Of a DNA stretch of 64,000 nt, positions 43,483 through 52,642 are shown one piece after another (the stretch's first letter is position 1; every line of letters begins with the position of its first letter). Under the pieces are notes generated by a model. The model did not search any database. It was not told where the DNA came from and saw only the letters and a list, made by a program, of their open reading frames with translations. The stretch lies in assembly GCF_014205295.1 (NCBI RefSeq), contig NZ_JACHNF010000001.1:4898001-4962000 (forward strand), written 5' to 3'. The DNA comes from Kribbella solani (GTDB lineage Bacteria; Actinomycetota; Actinomycetes; Propionibacteriales; Kribbellaceae). The position numbers and the translations under genes are program-made.

Positions 43483-45319
43483 CGACCAGGTCAACCGCCC
43501 GGTCCAGCAGCAGGGCAGTGAGTGACAGTGTCAGCTCCTCGTTGGGCTGCAGCGTGAGCGGTTCATCCCAAGCGAGCGCCGGACACGCACCGACGTACTC
43601 CTCCGCCCGCAGGAACCACGGACGGACCTCACCAGGCTGGACCAGCAGCAGAGTCACCTCGCCCTGTACGAACGCCAGCCACCGACTCGACGACCCGAAC
43701 GCACTATCCAGCCCCGAGCCGTCAGCACTCAGTACGGTGGTCGGCGCCAGTGGCAGTCGCCAGAAGATCCCGCCGTACGCCGCACCGTCCCGTCCACAGG
43801 TAGCCGGGCTGTCGATCCGCAACGCGCCGTACCGTGCAGTGAGCTCGCTCCGCCAGTCCAGCCGCCAGCCGTCGTGTACTGGCTCGCCCTTGAGGAACCG
43901 GCGTTCAACCAGTTGCGGACGACCCTGTTCGTCGTACCAGGTGAGGTCGTCGTTGAGCGTGTGCCCGTCCTGGATGGTCACGCTGCGGCTGCGCTGCTGC
44001 CCGTGGTTGGTGAGCAGCGTGGGGCCCTGGCCGCGTACGTACGTCCGACCGCCCCAGTGCGACGTGCCGTTCACCAACGGCACCGCCAGCGAGACGCCGT
44101 AGTGATGCCGATGGTCAACCGGACTGACTTCGGTCAACGGGTGTCCCCCGAGCGTACGGACCGGGTGCAGGTACGGGCGTGGCGCATGCACTTGGGGCAT
44201 CCGGCGCCCGAACTCGTACCGCGCGAGTAGTCCGGCCGAACTGCCCAACTCGAAGATGTCGCCCTGTTGCTGCCAACCGATCCGGTCAGCCGGTGCACCA
44301 CTGTCAGACCGAGGCTCCTGCGGTACTGGCCCGGTGCTCGCCCGCACAGCCAACCGCAGCTCCGGTACGGCATCCGCATCGCCCTGCTCGGTAGCGATCG
44401 CCGCATGCAACCGGCGCCACGCCAGCTCACCCAGGTCCGTCTGCGGCACCCGCACAGTCGTCAATGAAGGTACGGCGAACCGCGCCAAGCCGATGTCATC
44501 CATCCCAGTCACGGACAGATCAGCTGGTACGGCGACGCCGACCTCGTTCAACCGAGCCAGCAGACCGAACGCGACCAGATCGTTGAACGCAACCACCGCG
44601 GTGACCTGCGACTCAAGTACCTGCTCAACCGCGGCGTACCCGTCCTCGATCGACCGTCCACACTCCAGCCGGACCAGGTCCAGCCCGGGGATCTCCTGCT
44701 CGGCGACCTCAAGCGCACGCACCCGCATCAGGTTGGACGCGCTGGCGGCCGGACCGGACAGGAAGGCGAGCCGTCGATGCCCGAGCCCGACCAGGTGATC
44801 CACCACGATCCGGACCGCGCGGCCGTAGTCGACGACCACCGACGAGACCTCCGCCGGACCCTGGCGGTTGACCAGGATCACCGGCTGCACCTGCGGCAGC
44901 AGCTCGAGCAGGGCCGCCTCGTCCATCCGCGGCGACACCATGATCAGCGCGTCGCAGCGCCGCCGGGCCTCGATCGCGATCGACGCCTCGGCGCTCGGGT
45001 CCTCGTCGGTCTCCGCGACCAGCACCCGGTAGCCGGCCGCCGCCGACGCGTTGGTGATGCCGCGCAGGATCTGCTGGAACAACGGGTTGCCGAGGTCGGG
45101 GACCACCAGCGCGACCATGTTCGTCCGGCCGAGCGACAGGCTCCGGGCCAGGTCGCTGGGCCGGTAGTTCAGCCGCTCCGCCGCGGCCCGGACCCGGGTG
45201 ACGATCTCCGGCGCGACGCTGAGCCGCCCGTTCATCACCCGGGACACGGTCGCCCGCGAAACCTCCGCCGCCCGGGCGACGTCGGCAATCGTGATCGAGT
45301 CCTTCGGTGTCCGTCCCAC
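43454..45319 (-). CDS. LacI-family regulator fused to a PmoA-like (DUF6807) domain
   Basis: About 621 residues from GTG 45319. The LacI HTH (SITIADVARAAEVSRATVSR, then RLNYRPSDLARSL) and the periplasmic-binding-like core (LVVPDLGNPLFQQILRGI, VTGMDDIGLARFAVPS) fill residues 1-335. The C-terminal 275 residues (YLHPVRTLGGHPLTEVSP, DHRHHYGVSLAVPLVNG, WYDEQGRPQLVERRF) resemble DUF6807/PmoA proteins, normally separate enzymes of sugar-derivative metabolism. This fusion is unusual. A 14-bp palindrome 20 bases upstream suggests autoregulation. Confidence 0.88.
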   Translation of the reverse strand: MGRTPKDSITIADVARAAEVSRATVSRVMNGRLSVAPEIVTRVRAAAERLNYRPSDLARSLSLGRTNMVALVVPDLGNPLFQQILRGITNASAAAGYRVLVAETDEDPSAEASIAIEARRRCDALIMVSPRMDEAALLELLPQVQPVILVNRQGPAEVSSVVVDYGRAVRIVVDHLVGLGHRRLAFLSGPAASASNLMRVRALEVAEQEIPGLDLVRLECGRSIEDGYAAVEQVLESQVTAVVAFNDLVAFGLLARLNEVGVAVPADLSVTGMDDIGLARFAVPSLTTVRVPQTDLGELAWRRLHAAIATEQGDADAVPELRLAVRASTGPVPQEPRSDSGAPADRIGWQQQGDIFELGSSAGLLARYEFGRRMPQVHAPRPYLHPVRTLGGHPLTEVSPVDHRHHYGVSLAVPLVNGTSHWGGRTYVRGQGPTLLTNHGQQRSRSVTIQDGHTLNDDLTWYDEQGRPQLVERRFLKGEPVHDGWRLDWRSELTARYGALRIDSPATCGRDGAAYGGIFWRLPLAPTTVLSADGSGLDSAFGSSSRWLAFVQGEVTLLLVQPGEVRPWFLRAEEYVGACPALAWDEPLTLQPNEELTLSLTALLLDRAVDLVEARRLAGRL

Positions 45320-45338
45320 CCCCGTATCCTCTCCCGAC

Positions 45339-45352
45339 AGAAACCGGTTTCT
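45339..45352. promoter_or_regulatory. LacI-type palindrome upstream of the fusion regulator
   Basis: AGAAACCGGTTTCT, perfectly palindromic with central CG, lies 20 bases before the LacI-fusion start and 52 bases before the divergent ridA-like gene. It is likely the operator of the regulator itself and may also control the Rid gene. Confidence 0.75.
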
Positions 45353-45403
45353 CAACCCTTCTTCCGGTATATGTGTCAGGACCCGACGAATTGGGAGGCA
45401 CAG

Positions 45404-45790
45404 GTGAGCGAGCTGGAGTACCCGCCGGTGGACGGCGTTGCCCCAGGCAACGGTTATACCCACGTGGTGACCGGGCGTGGGCAGTGGGTCGCGGTCTCCG
45501 GGCAGGTCGCGCTGGACGTGGCCGGGCAGTTGGTCGGGATCGGCGATCCGGGCGCGCAGGCGGAGCAGGTGTTCGCGAATCTGGAGCGGTGTCTGGCGGC
45601 CGCCGGCGCGACCTTCGCGGACGTGGTCAAGATGACGTTCTTCGTCACTGATGTCGCTTATCTGCCGGCGATTCGGGAAGTGCGGGACAAATACATTCCC
45701 GGAACAAAACCCGCGGCGTCGGCGGTGCAGGTGGCCGCGTTGGTCATCCCCGAGTTCCTGCTGGAAATCGAAGCGTTTGCCATTGTCTAA
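45404..45790 (+). CDS. RidA-family protein
   Basis: A 128-residue Rid protein from GTG 45404, preceded by GGGAGG. QWVAVSGQVALDVAGQLVG, AQAEQVFANLERCLAAAGAT, VKMTFFVTDVAYLP and KPAASAVQVAALVIPEFLLE are typical, but the Arg expected before the last strand is not obvious (AVQVAAL), so imine hydrolase activity is uncertain. It shares a divergent promoter with the LacI fusion and overlaps the convergent hydrolase gene by 4 bases. Confidence 0.88.
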   Translation: MSELEYPPVDGVAPGNGYTHVVTGRGQWVAVSGQVALDVAGQLVGIGDPGAQAEQVFANLERCLAAAGATFADVVKMTFFVTDVAYLPAIREVRDKYIPGTKPAASAVQVAALVIPEFLLEIEAFAIV

Positions 45791-46659
45791 CGGAGCAGAT
45801 CCACCGCCAGCCGAGCGGCCTCGCCGATCGCGGCGTCGACGCGTGGCTGGCGGAAGTCGCCGCGGGCGGTCAGCGTGTACACGGCGATCGCGTACGCGGC
45901 CCCGCCCGGCAACGTCACCACCCCGACCTCATGCCGCAACGCCCCGAAGGTCCCGGTCTTCCCCGCGACCAGCACGCCGTCGTGCGGAAACCCGGACGCC
46001 AATCGCTGCGTGAAGATCTGCCGATGCATCACCGCCCGCACGAACTCGGTCTGCCCGGCCGACAACAACTCCCCCGACCACAACCGGCGCAACAAGTACG
46101 TCATCTCCCGGGCCGTACTGGCCGACGCGTGCGCCGCCTCGTACACACCCGCCGGGTCGGTCTGGTCATTGTCGGCAAGCACCGCCAGCGCGGCATCCGG
46201 ATCGTTTGTTCCGGTACGGCGTTGCAGGTCCCGCAGATTTCCCGCCGTACCGCGCCGTACCCAGGTCCTTTGTAATCCGAACGATTCCAGGATTTCGGCC
46301 AACCGGCGCAATCCGACAATGTCCAGCAAGGCATCGGCCGACGCATTGTCGGAGGCCGTCATCATCGACAGCGCAAGGTCTCGCAGCGACGCGGTCACCG
46401 GATCGGCGAACAACGACAGCCCAGTCGGCCCGGCGGTCTTGACCGCCGGATCGAGCGTGAGCTGCTGCCGCGGGTCCACCGCACCGAGGTCCACCAGTCG
46501 GCAGAAACCGGCCAGCAGCGGCAGCTTGTACACCGACGCCAGCGGCACGATCCCGTCCGCGTCGACCTCGACCGTCGACCCCGGGTCGTCCAGCGCGACC
46601 GCGTGCAACCAACCGCGGGCGCCGACGTCCTCGAACACCGCGCGAATCCGGGCGTTCAC
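45787..46659 (-). CDS. Class A beta-lactamase-like serine hydrolase
   Basis: A 290-residue protein from GTG 46659 overlapping the LysR stop (GTGA). The serine penicillin-recognising motifs are present: SVYK (S-x-x-K, about residue 45), SDN in MMTASDNASAD, and KTG in VAGKTGTFG. The class A Glu166 motif (ExxLN) is not seen in the omega-loop region, and there is no signal peptide. So it is probably not a secreted resistance enzyme; a cytosolic esterase or peptidase is possible. It is co-transcribed with the LysR gene. Confidence 0.85.
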   Translation of the reverse strand: MNARIRAVFEDVGARGWLHAVALDDPGSTVEVDADGIVPLASVYKLPLLAGFCRLVDLGAVDPRQQLTLDPAVKTAGPTGLSLFADPVTASLRDLALSMMTASDNASADALLDIVGLRRLAEILESFGLQRTWVRRGTAGNLRDLQRRTGTNDPDAALAVLADNDQTDPAGVYEAAHASASTAREMTYLLRRLWSGELLSAGQTEFVRAVMHRQIFTQRLASGFPHDGVLVAGKTGTFGALRHEVGVVTLPGGAAYAIAVYTLTARGDFRQPRVDAAIGEAARLAVDLLR

Positions 46660-47531
46660 GACGCCACCAGCGCTTCCGTGAGCCGCGCCATCACATCGTC
46701 CGGTCGCAGGAACGGCGTCCGCGTCCGCGACCACACGAGCCGCAGCCGGAGCGGAAGGGGATCATCCACCAACCGGTGACGAGTCACTCCCGGCGCACCC
46801 AGCAGCGGATCGGCCGTGACGACGGCCGCCTGGCCCGCCGCGGCCATCGCCAGACCCGCTCGCTCATCCGTCACCACGACGGTGCCGCCGCGCGGGCGGT
46901 GCAGGGCGAGCGTGTCCAGGAAAAGATCGCGCGCCGCCGGTGCCTCCGTACGCGGCCGAACCGCGACCGGCAGCTCGCCCAGCTGACGCAACCCGACGAC
47001 CTCGCCCGAGGCGGTCCCGGCAGGCAGCAGGAGCCAGGTCGGGAGCAGCGCGACCGGGCCGGCTTCCAGACCGTCCAGTACGGTCGGATGCGCCACGATC
47101 GCGAGCGTCAACCGCCCGGTACTCACCTGGTTGACCAGCGAACTCGTCGGCGCGGTCGCAACCGTCACCCGGCTGCCCGCGATCGCCTCACCACACGCGG
47201 CGGCAACGGCGGCGCCGGCCGACGGTGGCACCTCGGGAGCCAGGCCGAGCCGGATCTCCGGACCTTCCGGTTCGCGCTCGACCGCGGCCTGGTGCAGCTC
47301 CTCGATCGAGGACAGCGCGCGCCGGGCGTACGGCAGCAGGGCGGCGCCGGCGGGAGTCAGCTCGACCTGTCCGGCGCCTCGCTCGAACAGCTTCGCGCCG
47401 ACCAGCGCCTCGAGCCGGCGCAGGCCCTGGGACAGCGGCGGCTGGGTGATCCCGACGACCCGCGCCGCGTCCCCGAAGTGCTGTTCCTCGGCCAGCGCGA
47501 CGAAAATCTGCAGATGCCGTTCAGTCAGCAC
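46656..47531 (-). CDS. LysR-family transcriptional regulator
   Basis: A 291-residue regulator from GTG 47531; the longer open frame upstream has unnatural composition. HTH: LQIFVALAEEQHFGDAARVV, ITQPPLSQGLRRLEALVGAK, LFERGAGQVELTPAG. The substrate-binding domain follows. Overlaps the serine hydrolase gene and is divergent from the Tat-exported metallo-beta-lactamase-fold gene, so it probably controls both, with operators in 47532-47647. The arrangement recalls AmpR-type control but the effector is unknown. Confidence 0.92.
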   Translation of the reverse strand: MLTERHLQIFVALAEEQHFGDAARVVGITQPPLSQGLRRLEALVGAKLFERGAGQVELTPAGAALLPYARRALSSIEELHQAAVEREPEGPEIRLGLAPEVPPSAGAAVAAACGEAIAGSRVTVATAPTSSLVNQVSTGRLTLAIVAHPTVLDGLEAGPVALLPTWLLLPAGTASGEVVGLRQLGELPVAVRPRTEAPAARDLFLDTLALHRPRGGTVVVTDERAGLAMAAAGQAAVVTADPLLGAPGVTRHRLVDDPLPLRLRLVWSRTRTPFLRPDDVMARLTEALVAS

Positions 47532-47647
47532 AGCACACCTGACCTGCGGTGATATCTCCAGACAATCGATGCATGCGTAAGAGCATATTCGACACGCAAG
47601 CGCGGCAAAGCCTTGACTGGGGTTCCAGGACGAACAGAGGAGACAGC

Positions 47648-48598
47648 GTGCAGGTGAGTCGGAGAGGGATGCTGACCGGAGCCGCGGCGGTCGGAGCGGT
47701 CGGCGTGATCGGCCTCGAAGCACACGGCGAGGCAGCCACGACAAAAGCTGCCACGACACAGGCGGCCACGACAGAGGCACAGCCCAAGAAGGAACCAGTC
47801 GAGCTGACTTGGTTCGGTACGCACGCCTGGCAGATCCGATGCGGCCAGAGCGTCGTGCTGACCGACCCCTGGCTGACCCGCTTCAAAACCGGGACGTTCA
47901 CTCCGGAGGGCGCCGACCCCAAGACCGAGCTGGTGATCAAGCCCGAGGTGATCGATCGCCATCTCGGTACGGCGGACGCGATCCTGGTTCATCACGGCCA
48001 CTACGACCACATGGCCGACGTACCGTACGTCGCCCGCAAGACCCAGGCGACCGTGCTCTGCACCGAGACGCACGCCAACCTGCTCCGCGCGATGAAGACC
48101 CCCGACGAGCTGCTTTCACCGGTCCGCGGCGGCGAGTACCTCCCGTTCGACGGCTTCACGATCGAGGTCTTCCCGTCCCTGCACTCGTGCGGCGGCAAGC
48201 GCCACACGTACGCCTATCCGGGCTACCGGTACGAAGTGCCGCCGCGTCCGCGAGTGATCGAGGATCTGGTCGAGGGCGGAACGCTCGCGTTCGTGATCAC
48301 CATCGGCGGCGTACGCATCCTCAGTCTGAGTACCGCGAACTTCGACCCGAACGCGCTTCGCGGGCTGCAGGTGGACGTGATCTTCGCGGCGCCCGGCGGC
48401 GAACCGGGGATCACCGACCGGCTGCTGCGAACCATCAAGCCGGTGCGGAAGGTGATCGCGACGCACTGGGACGACTTCGACAAGCCGCTCGATCAGCCGG
48501 GTGTCCCGTGGACCGACCTGACCCCGCTGCGTACGTCGGTCGAACGCGCCGGCGCCGAGCTGATCGTCCTCGATCACCTGCAGAAGATCACGCTCTGA
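47648..48598 (+). CDS. Tat-exported metallo-beta-lactamase-fold hydrolase
   Basis: A 316-residue protein from GTG 47648, preceded by AGAGGAGA. A Tat signal (VSRRGMLTGAAAVGAVGVIG) is followed by an AATT-repeat linker. The MBL fold is seen with LTWFGTHAWQI, the metal motif VHHGHYDHMAD, and His residues in PSLHSCGGKRH and ATHWDDFD, as in the UlaG-like or lactonase group. Active outside the membrane. Divergent from LysR. Confidence 0.87.
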   Translation: MQVSRRGMLTGAAAVGAVGVIGLEAHGEAATTKAATTQAATTEAQPKKEPVELTWFGTHAWQIRCGQSVVLTDPWLTRFKTGTFTPEGADPKTELVIKPEVIDRHLGTADAILVHHGHYDHMADVPYVARKTQATVLCTETHANLLRAMKTPDELLSPVRGGEYLPFDGFTIEVFPSLHSCGGKRHTYAYPGYRYEVPPRPRVIEDLVEGGTLAFVITIGGVRILSLSTANFDPNALRGLQVDVIFAAPGGEPGITDRLLRTIKPVRKVIATHWDDFDKPLDQPGVPWTDLTPLRTSVERAGAELIVLDHLQKITL

Positions 48599-48606
48599 GC
48601 AGAGGA

Positions 48607-49350
48607 TCACGCTTTGACGCGATAGTGGTACCGCGATGCGACCTGGAAGCCGAGCCGGTCGTACAGGGCGCGGGCCGGGGCGTTGCTCTCGACCACCTGC
48701 AGCCAGACCCGCTCGGTTCCCAGCGTCGTTGCCTTTCGCAACAACCCGTGGATGATCGCCTGCGCCAGCCCGAGCCGCCGGTGGCGCGGGTCGACGGCGA
48801 GGCAGTACAGCCCGGCCCAGTCGCCGACCAGCGCGAGCCGGCCGATCGCCCGCACCGGCGGACCGGACGGGATGACCGCGTACAGCGCGCGGGAGCGGTT
48901 CAGGATCTGCCGGGCCGCGGCCTGCGCGGCGGAACCGCCACGGCCGTCGACCGACCACCAGAAATCCATCCAGTGATCGTCGGGCGCTGCGGATATATTC
49001 ACCGCAACGTCCGGCTCGGGGAGGTTCGCGAGGACCTCGGAGACGGTCGCGCAGAGCACCAGCGTCGGGTTCCGGAGCTGGTAACCACGGGCCGCCAGAT
49101 ATGCGTCGAGGTCGCCCGGCTGGGCCGCCGGACCGACCTGGAAGGACGGCGCGATGCCATGCGCCGCGTACAGGTTTTCCACGTAGTCCAAGGCGCGGCC
49201 GAGGTCGAACGGGGCGCCGGCCGGCAGCACCGAGTTGGCTCGCAGCGTGACGCCGGCGTTGCGGCGGACCAGCCAGCCGTCCAGCTCGGTGCTGGACGCG
49301 GCGGGCCAGCCTTGGTTCATCAGGGCGTCGATGCGAGCTGCGGCGATCAC
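48607..49350 (-). CDS. GNAT-family N-acetyltransferase
   Basis: A 247-residue protein from GTG 49350 (a TTG at 49386 is also in frame). The C-terminal half has the GNAT core: LALVGDWAGLYCLAVDPRHR, RRLGLAQAIIHGLL (acetyl-CoA loop R-x-x-G-x-A), WLQVVESNAPARALYDRLGF. The N-terminal half is a second, degenerate GNAT-like fold. Substrate not known. It ends 9 bases from the convergent MBL-fold gene. Confidence 0.9.
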   Translation of the reverse strand: MIAAARIDALMNQGWPAASSTELDGWLVRRNAGVTLRANSVLPAGAPFDLGRALDYVENLYAAHGIAPSFQVGPAAQPGDLDAYLAARGYQLRNPTLVLCATVSEVLANLPEPDVAVNISAAPDDHWMDFWWSVDGRGGSAAQAAARQILNRSRALYAVIPSGPPVRAIGRLALVGDWAGLYCLAVDPRHRRLGLAQAIIHGLLRKATTLGTERVWLQVVESNAPARALYDRLGFQVASRYHYRVKA

Positions 49351-49402
49351 TCCACCAAGCCTAGAACCGCTCGGATCGAATTGCAATGAAATGCATACTT
49401 AT

Positions 49403-50803
49403 TCATTCACGGATCGCCGCGACCGCGGCCGCGAGCAGATCGATGCCTTCGACAACGTCCTTCCGCGACACCGATCCGTACCCGAACACCAGCCCGGCCG
49501 GACCCGATCCCCCGTCCCAGTACGGCGCCAACCCGTACACGCCGAGCCCACGCTCCAGGGCGGCCGACTGCACTGCCTGCTCGTCCAGGTCGTCCGGCAG
49601 CCAAGTGAGTACGTGCAGCCCAGCCGATACGCCAACCGGCTCGAGCTCCGGCAACCGTGCGGCCAACCGGTCGATCAGCGTGTCCCGCAACAGCCGGTAC
49701 CGCGGCCGCATCCGCCGCAGGTGCCGGTCGAACTCACCGCGCGCCACGAAGTCCGCGAACGCCAACTGGTCGAACACCGGTGAACCGCGATCGTCCATCA
49801 GCTTCGCGGTAGTCATTGGTTCGACCAACCAGGACGGCAGGATCAGCCAGCCGAGCCGCAGCCCGGGCACGAGCGTCTTGGACGCGGTCCCGGCGTACGC
49901 GACCCGATCCGGCGCAAGGCCCTGCACCGCACCGATCGGCTCCCGGTCGTACCGGTATTCCGCGTCGTAGTCGTCCTCGATCACCAGGCCGTCATGCCGA
50001 TTCGCCCACGCCACCAGGGCCGCCCGGGTCTCGGCCGACGCGACCACGCCGGTCGGGAACTGGTGCGCTGCCGTCACGAGTACGACATCCGCGCCGGACT
50101 GCTCGAGTGCGTCGACATCGATCCCGGACGGCAGCATCGGTACGCCGACCACGTCCATCCCGGCCGCCCGCGCGACGTCCTTCAGATCGTTGTCGGACGG
50201 GTCCTCGACCGCGAGCCGCCGGCGCCCCAGAGCCACCAGCACCTGCAGCAACAGGCGGGAACCTTGCGCGAAACCGTTGCAGATCAACAGGTTCTCCGGG
50301 CGGGCCGCCGTACCCCGGACGCGATTCAGATAGTCGGCGAGCGACGTCCGCAACTCGATCGTGCCGCGACCGTCGATATACGCGAGGCTGTCGTTCGGCG
50401 TCTCGTTCAGCACCCGGCGTACGGAGCGCAGCCAAGCCGCGCGCGGGAACTGGGACACGTCCGGGCGGCTGTACTTGAAGTCGATCCGCGGCGGACCACT
50501 CGCGGCCGGTGCCGCGGGCGCCAATGCGACGGTGGCGATGTCCGCGACCGTCGTGTGGCCTCCGGCCCGGCTGATCAGGTAGCCCTCCGCGACCAGTTGC
50601 TGGTACGCCTCGACGACCACGCCACGCGACAGACCGAGGTCCTGCGCGAGCGCGCGGGTGGACGGCATCACGGCATCGGCCCGGAGCAGGCCGGACCGGA
50701 TCCGGGTCCGCAAGCCGCTCTCCAGCTGCTGGTGCAGCGGCACGCCGTTGTCCCGGTGCAGCTCCACCAGGAGTTCGCCGGAACTGGTCCTCATTCGGCT
50801 CAC
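49403..50803 (-). CDS. MocR-family (GntR HTH + aminotransferase) regulator
   Basis: A 466-residue regulator. The N-terminal GntR winged helix (PLHQQLESGLRTRIRSG, ALAQDLGLSRGVVVEAYQQL) is joined to a fold-type-I aminotransferase domain with PLP Lys in GTASKTLVPGLRLGW and the YDAEYRYDR region. Such proteins sense PLP or amino compounds. It is divergent from the BBE flavoprotein gene, which is the likely target. GTG 50803 has AAGG upstream. Confidence 0.93.
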   Translation of the reverse strand: MSRMRTSSGELLVELHRDNGVPLHQQLESGLRTRIRSGLLRADAVMPSTRALAQDLGLSRGVVVEAYQQLVAEGYLISRAGGHTTVADIATVALAPAAPAASGPPRIDFKYSRPDVSQFPRAAWLRSVRRVLNETPNDSLAYIDGRGTIELRTSLADYLNRVRGTAARPENLLICNGFAQGSRLLLQVLVALGRRRLAVEDPSDNDLKDVARAAGMDVVGVPMLPSGIDVDALEQSGADVVLVTAAHQFPTGVVASAETRAALVAWANRHDGLVIEDDYDAEYRYDREPIGAVQGLAPDRVAYAGTASKTLVPGLRLGWLILPSWLVEPMTTAKLMDDRGSPVFDQLAFADFVARGEFDRHLRRMRPRYRLLRDTLIDRLAARLPELEPVGVSAGLHVLTWLPDDLDEQAVQSAALERGLGVYGLAPYWDGGSGPAGLVFGYGSVSRKDVVEGIDLLAAAVAAIRE

Positions 50804-50873
50804 GAAACTGGACCTTATCGGAGTACCGCTGCGCTGTCAGGGTTGTGCACGGAACCCGATGGGAGTGAGAACG

Positions 50874-52151
50874 ATGACCACCTACCTGACCGCCGGCGAC
50901 GCCGGCTACGACGAGGCCCGCAGCGTGTGGAACGCGATGGTCGACCGCCGGCCCGCGGCGATCGCGCGCTGCGCCACCACCGAGGACGTGGTGACGGCAG
51001 TCCGGTACGGGCGCCTGAACGGACTCGAAATCGCGGTCCGCTGCGGCGGGCACAACATCGCCGGACTGGCCGTACCGGAGGGTGGGTTGATGATCGACCT
51101 GACCCCGATGCACGAGGTCCGCGTCGACCCGGCGCTGCGGCGGGCGTGGGTGCAGGGCGGCGCGCTGCTCGGCGAGCTGGACCGAGCCGCGCAGGAGTAC
51201 GGCCTGGCCACCACGGCGGGGAACGTGTCGCACACCGGCGTCGGCGGGCTGACGCTCGGCGGCGGGATGGGCTGGCTGGCGCGGCGGTTCGGACTGGCGT
51301 GCGACAACGTCATCTCGTACGAGGTGGTGACCGCCGACGGTTCCGTCGTACGGGCCAGCGCCGACGAGAACGCCGAGCTGTTCTGGGGCCTGCGCGGTGG
51401 TGGCGGCAACTTCGGGATCGTGACCAGCTTCGAGTTCCAGCTGCATCACATCGGCACCCGGGCGTTGAGCGTCGAGTTCACGTACCCGATGGCGAAGGGT
51501 TTCGAGGTGCTGCGCCGCTGGCGGGACCTGAACGCGAACGCGCCGCGCGAGGCGACCTGCACGGCCGGTCTGAGCACGGACTCGGTCACGGTCGGGTACG
51601 TCTGGGTCGGCGAAGGTGGGTACGACCTGCTGCCCGCCTTCCGCGAACTCGGTCCGACCGAGGAGAGCGTCGACGAGCTCACGTACCTCGAACTGCAGAG
51701 CCGCGATGACAACGTCCAAGGACATCGCTACCGCCGGTACTGGAAGGGGCACTACTTCAAGTCACTGCCCGACGAGGCGATCCGGGCGCTGCTCCAAGTA
51801 CCTGACGTCGGCGTGAGCCTGCAGGCGTACGGCGGCGCGATCGCGGACGTACCCGATGCGGATTCCGCGTTCAGTCACCGGGACACGCGGTTCGAGTTCG
51901 TCACCGCGACCCGCTGGGAGGACCCGGCCGAGGACGAGGATCGGATCGGCGCGTTGCGCGCGTACGCGGCGACGCTGGAACCGTACGCACACGGCGCGTA
52001 CGTGAACACGCTCAACGACGACCCGATCAACCGGGCCTTCCCGCCCGCGAAGCTGGCCCGGCTGGTCGCGCTGAAGACCGTCCACGACCCGGAGAACGTC
52101 TTCCACCTGAACCAGAACATCCGCCCGCGGCGCGGCATGATGGTGGTGTGA
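50874..52151 (+). CDS. FAD-linked BBE-type oxidoreductase
   Basis: A 425-residue flavoprotein from ATG 50874, preceded by GGGAG. The PCMH FAD-binding domain shows VRCGGHNIAG (covalent His), GNVSHTGVGGLTLGGGMGW and LRGGGGNFGIVTSFEF. The C-terminal BBE motif is VFHLNQNIRP. The Cys that gives a second FAD linkage in many BBE enzymes is replaced in VSHTG, so FAD is probably attached only through His. Substrate unknown. It overlaps the TPR gene by GTGA. Confidence 0.93.
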   Translation: MTTYLTAGDAGYDEARSVWNAMVDRRPAAIARCATTEDVVTAVRYGRLNGLEIAVRCGGHNIAGLAVPEGGLMIDLTPMHEVRVDPALRRAWVQGGALLGELDRAAQEYGLATTAGNVSHTGVGGLTLGGGMGWLARRFGLACDNVISYEVVTADGSVVRASADENAELFWGLRGGGGNFGIVTSFEFQLHHIGTRALSVEFTYPMAKGFEVLRRWRDLNANAPREATCTAGLSTDSVTVGYVWVGEGGYDLLPAFRELGPTEESVDELTYLELQSRDDNVQGHRYRRYWKGHYFKSLPDEAIRALLQVPDVGVSLQAYGGAIADVPDADSAFSHRDTRFEFVTATRWEDPAEDEDRIGALRAYAATLEPYAHGAYVNTLNDDPINRAFPPAKLARLVALKTVHDPENVFHLNQNIRPRRGMMVV

Positions 52152-52642
52152 CGACTGAGTTGACACCGGAGCTGGCCGCGACGATCGAGGCCGGGTTCGC
52201 GCGCCGCGACCGGGCGAACATGGGACCGACGATCGCGTTCTTCGAGCAGTTGCTGGCCGAGCACCCGGACAATCCGTACGTGCTGTACGAGGTCGGTGGT
52301 TCGTACGACACCGCCGGACAGGAAGAGACCGCGGTCGGGTACTACGAGCGCGCGCTCCCTGGGCTGAGCGGGGAGACGCGGCGGAAGTGCCTGCTGCAGT
52401 ACGGGAGCACGTTGCGCAACCTCGGCCGGTACGACGAATCGCTCGCGATCTTCAAGTCAGCCTGCGCCGAGTTCCCGGAGTCGGATTCGCTGCGGGTGTT
52501 CAAGGCGCTGACGCTGCATGCCGCCGGGATGAAGGACAAGGCGCTCGCGACGCTGCTACTCGTGATCGCGGACAAGGTCGACACCGCGGACCTCAAGCGG
52601 TACGAGGCCGCGATCCGCGGGAACGCGGAGTACCTCAGCTAG
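52148..52642 (+). CDS. Tetratricopeptide-repeat protein
   Basis: A 164-residue protein from GTG 52148 overlapping the flavoprotein stop. It contains about three TPR helices pairs (NPYVLYEVGGSYDTAGQEETA, CLLQYGSTLRNLGRYDESLA, LRVFKALTLHAAGMKDKALA). Probably a small protein-interaction module. It converges on and overlaps the methyltransferase gene by 8 bases. Confidence 0.9.
   Translation: MTTELTPELAATIEAGFARRDRANMGPTIAFFEQLLAEHPDNPYVLYEVGGSYDTAGQEETAVGYYERALPGLSGETRRKCLLQYGSTLRNLGRYDESLAIFKSACAEFPESDSLRVFKALTLHAAGMKDKALATLLLVIADKVDTADLKRYEAAIRGNAEYLS

Noticed and set aside
45787..46659. Classical class A beta-lactamase resistance gene
   Set aside because: SxxK, SDN and KTG are present but Glu166 and a signal peptide are missing, so resistance should not be claimed.
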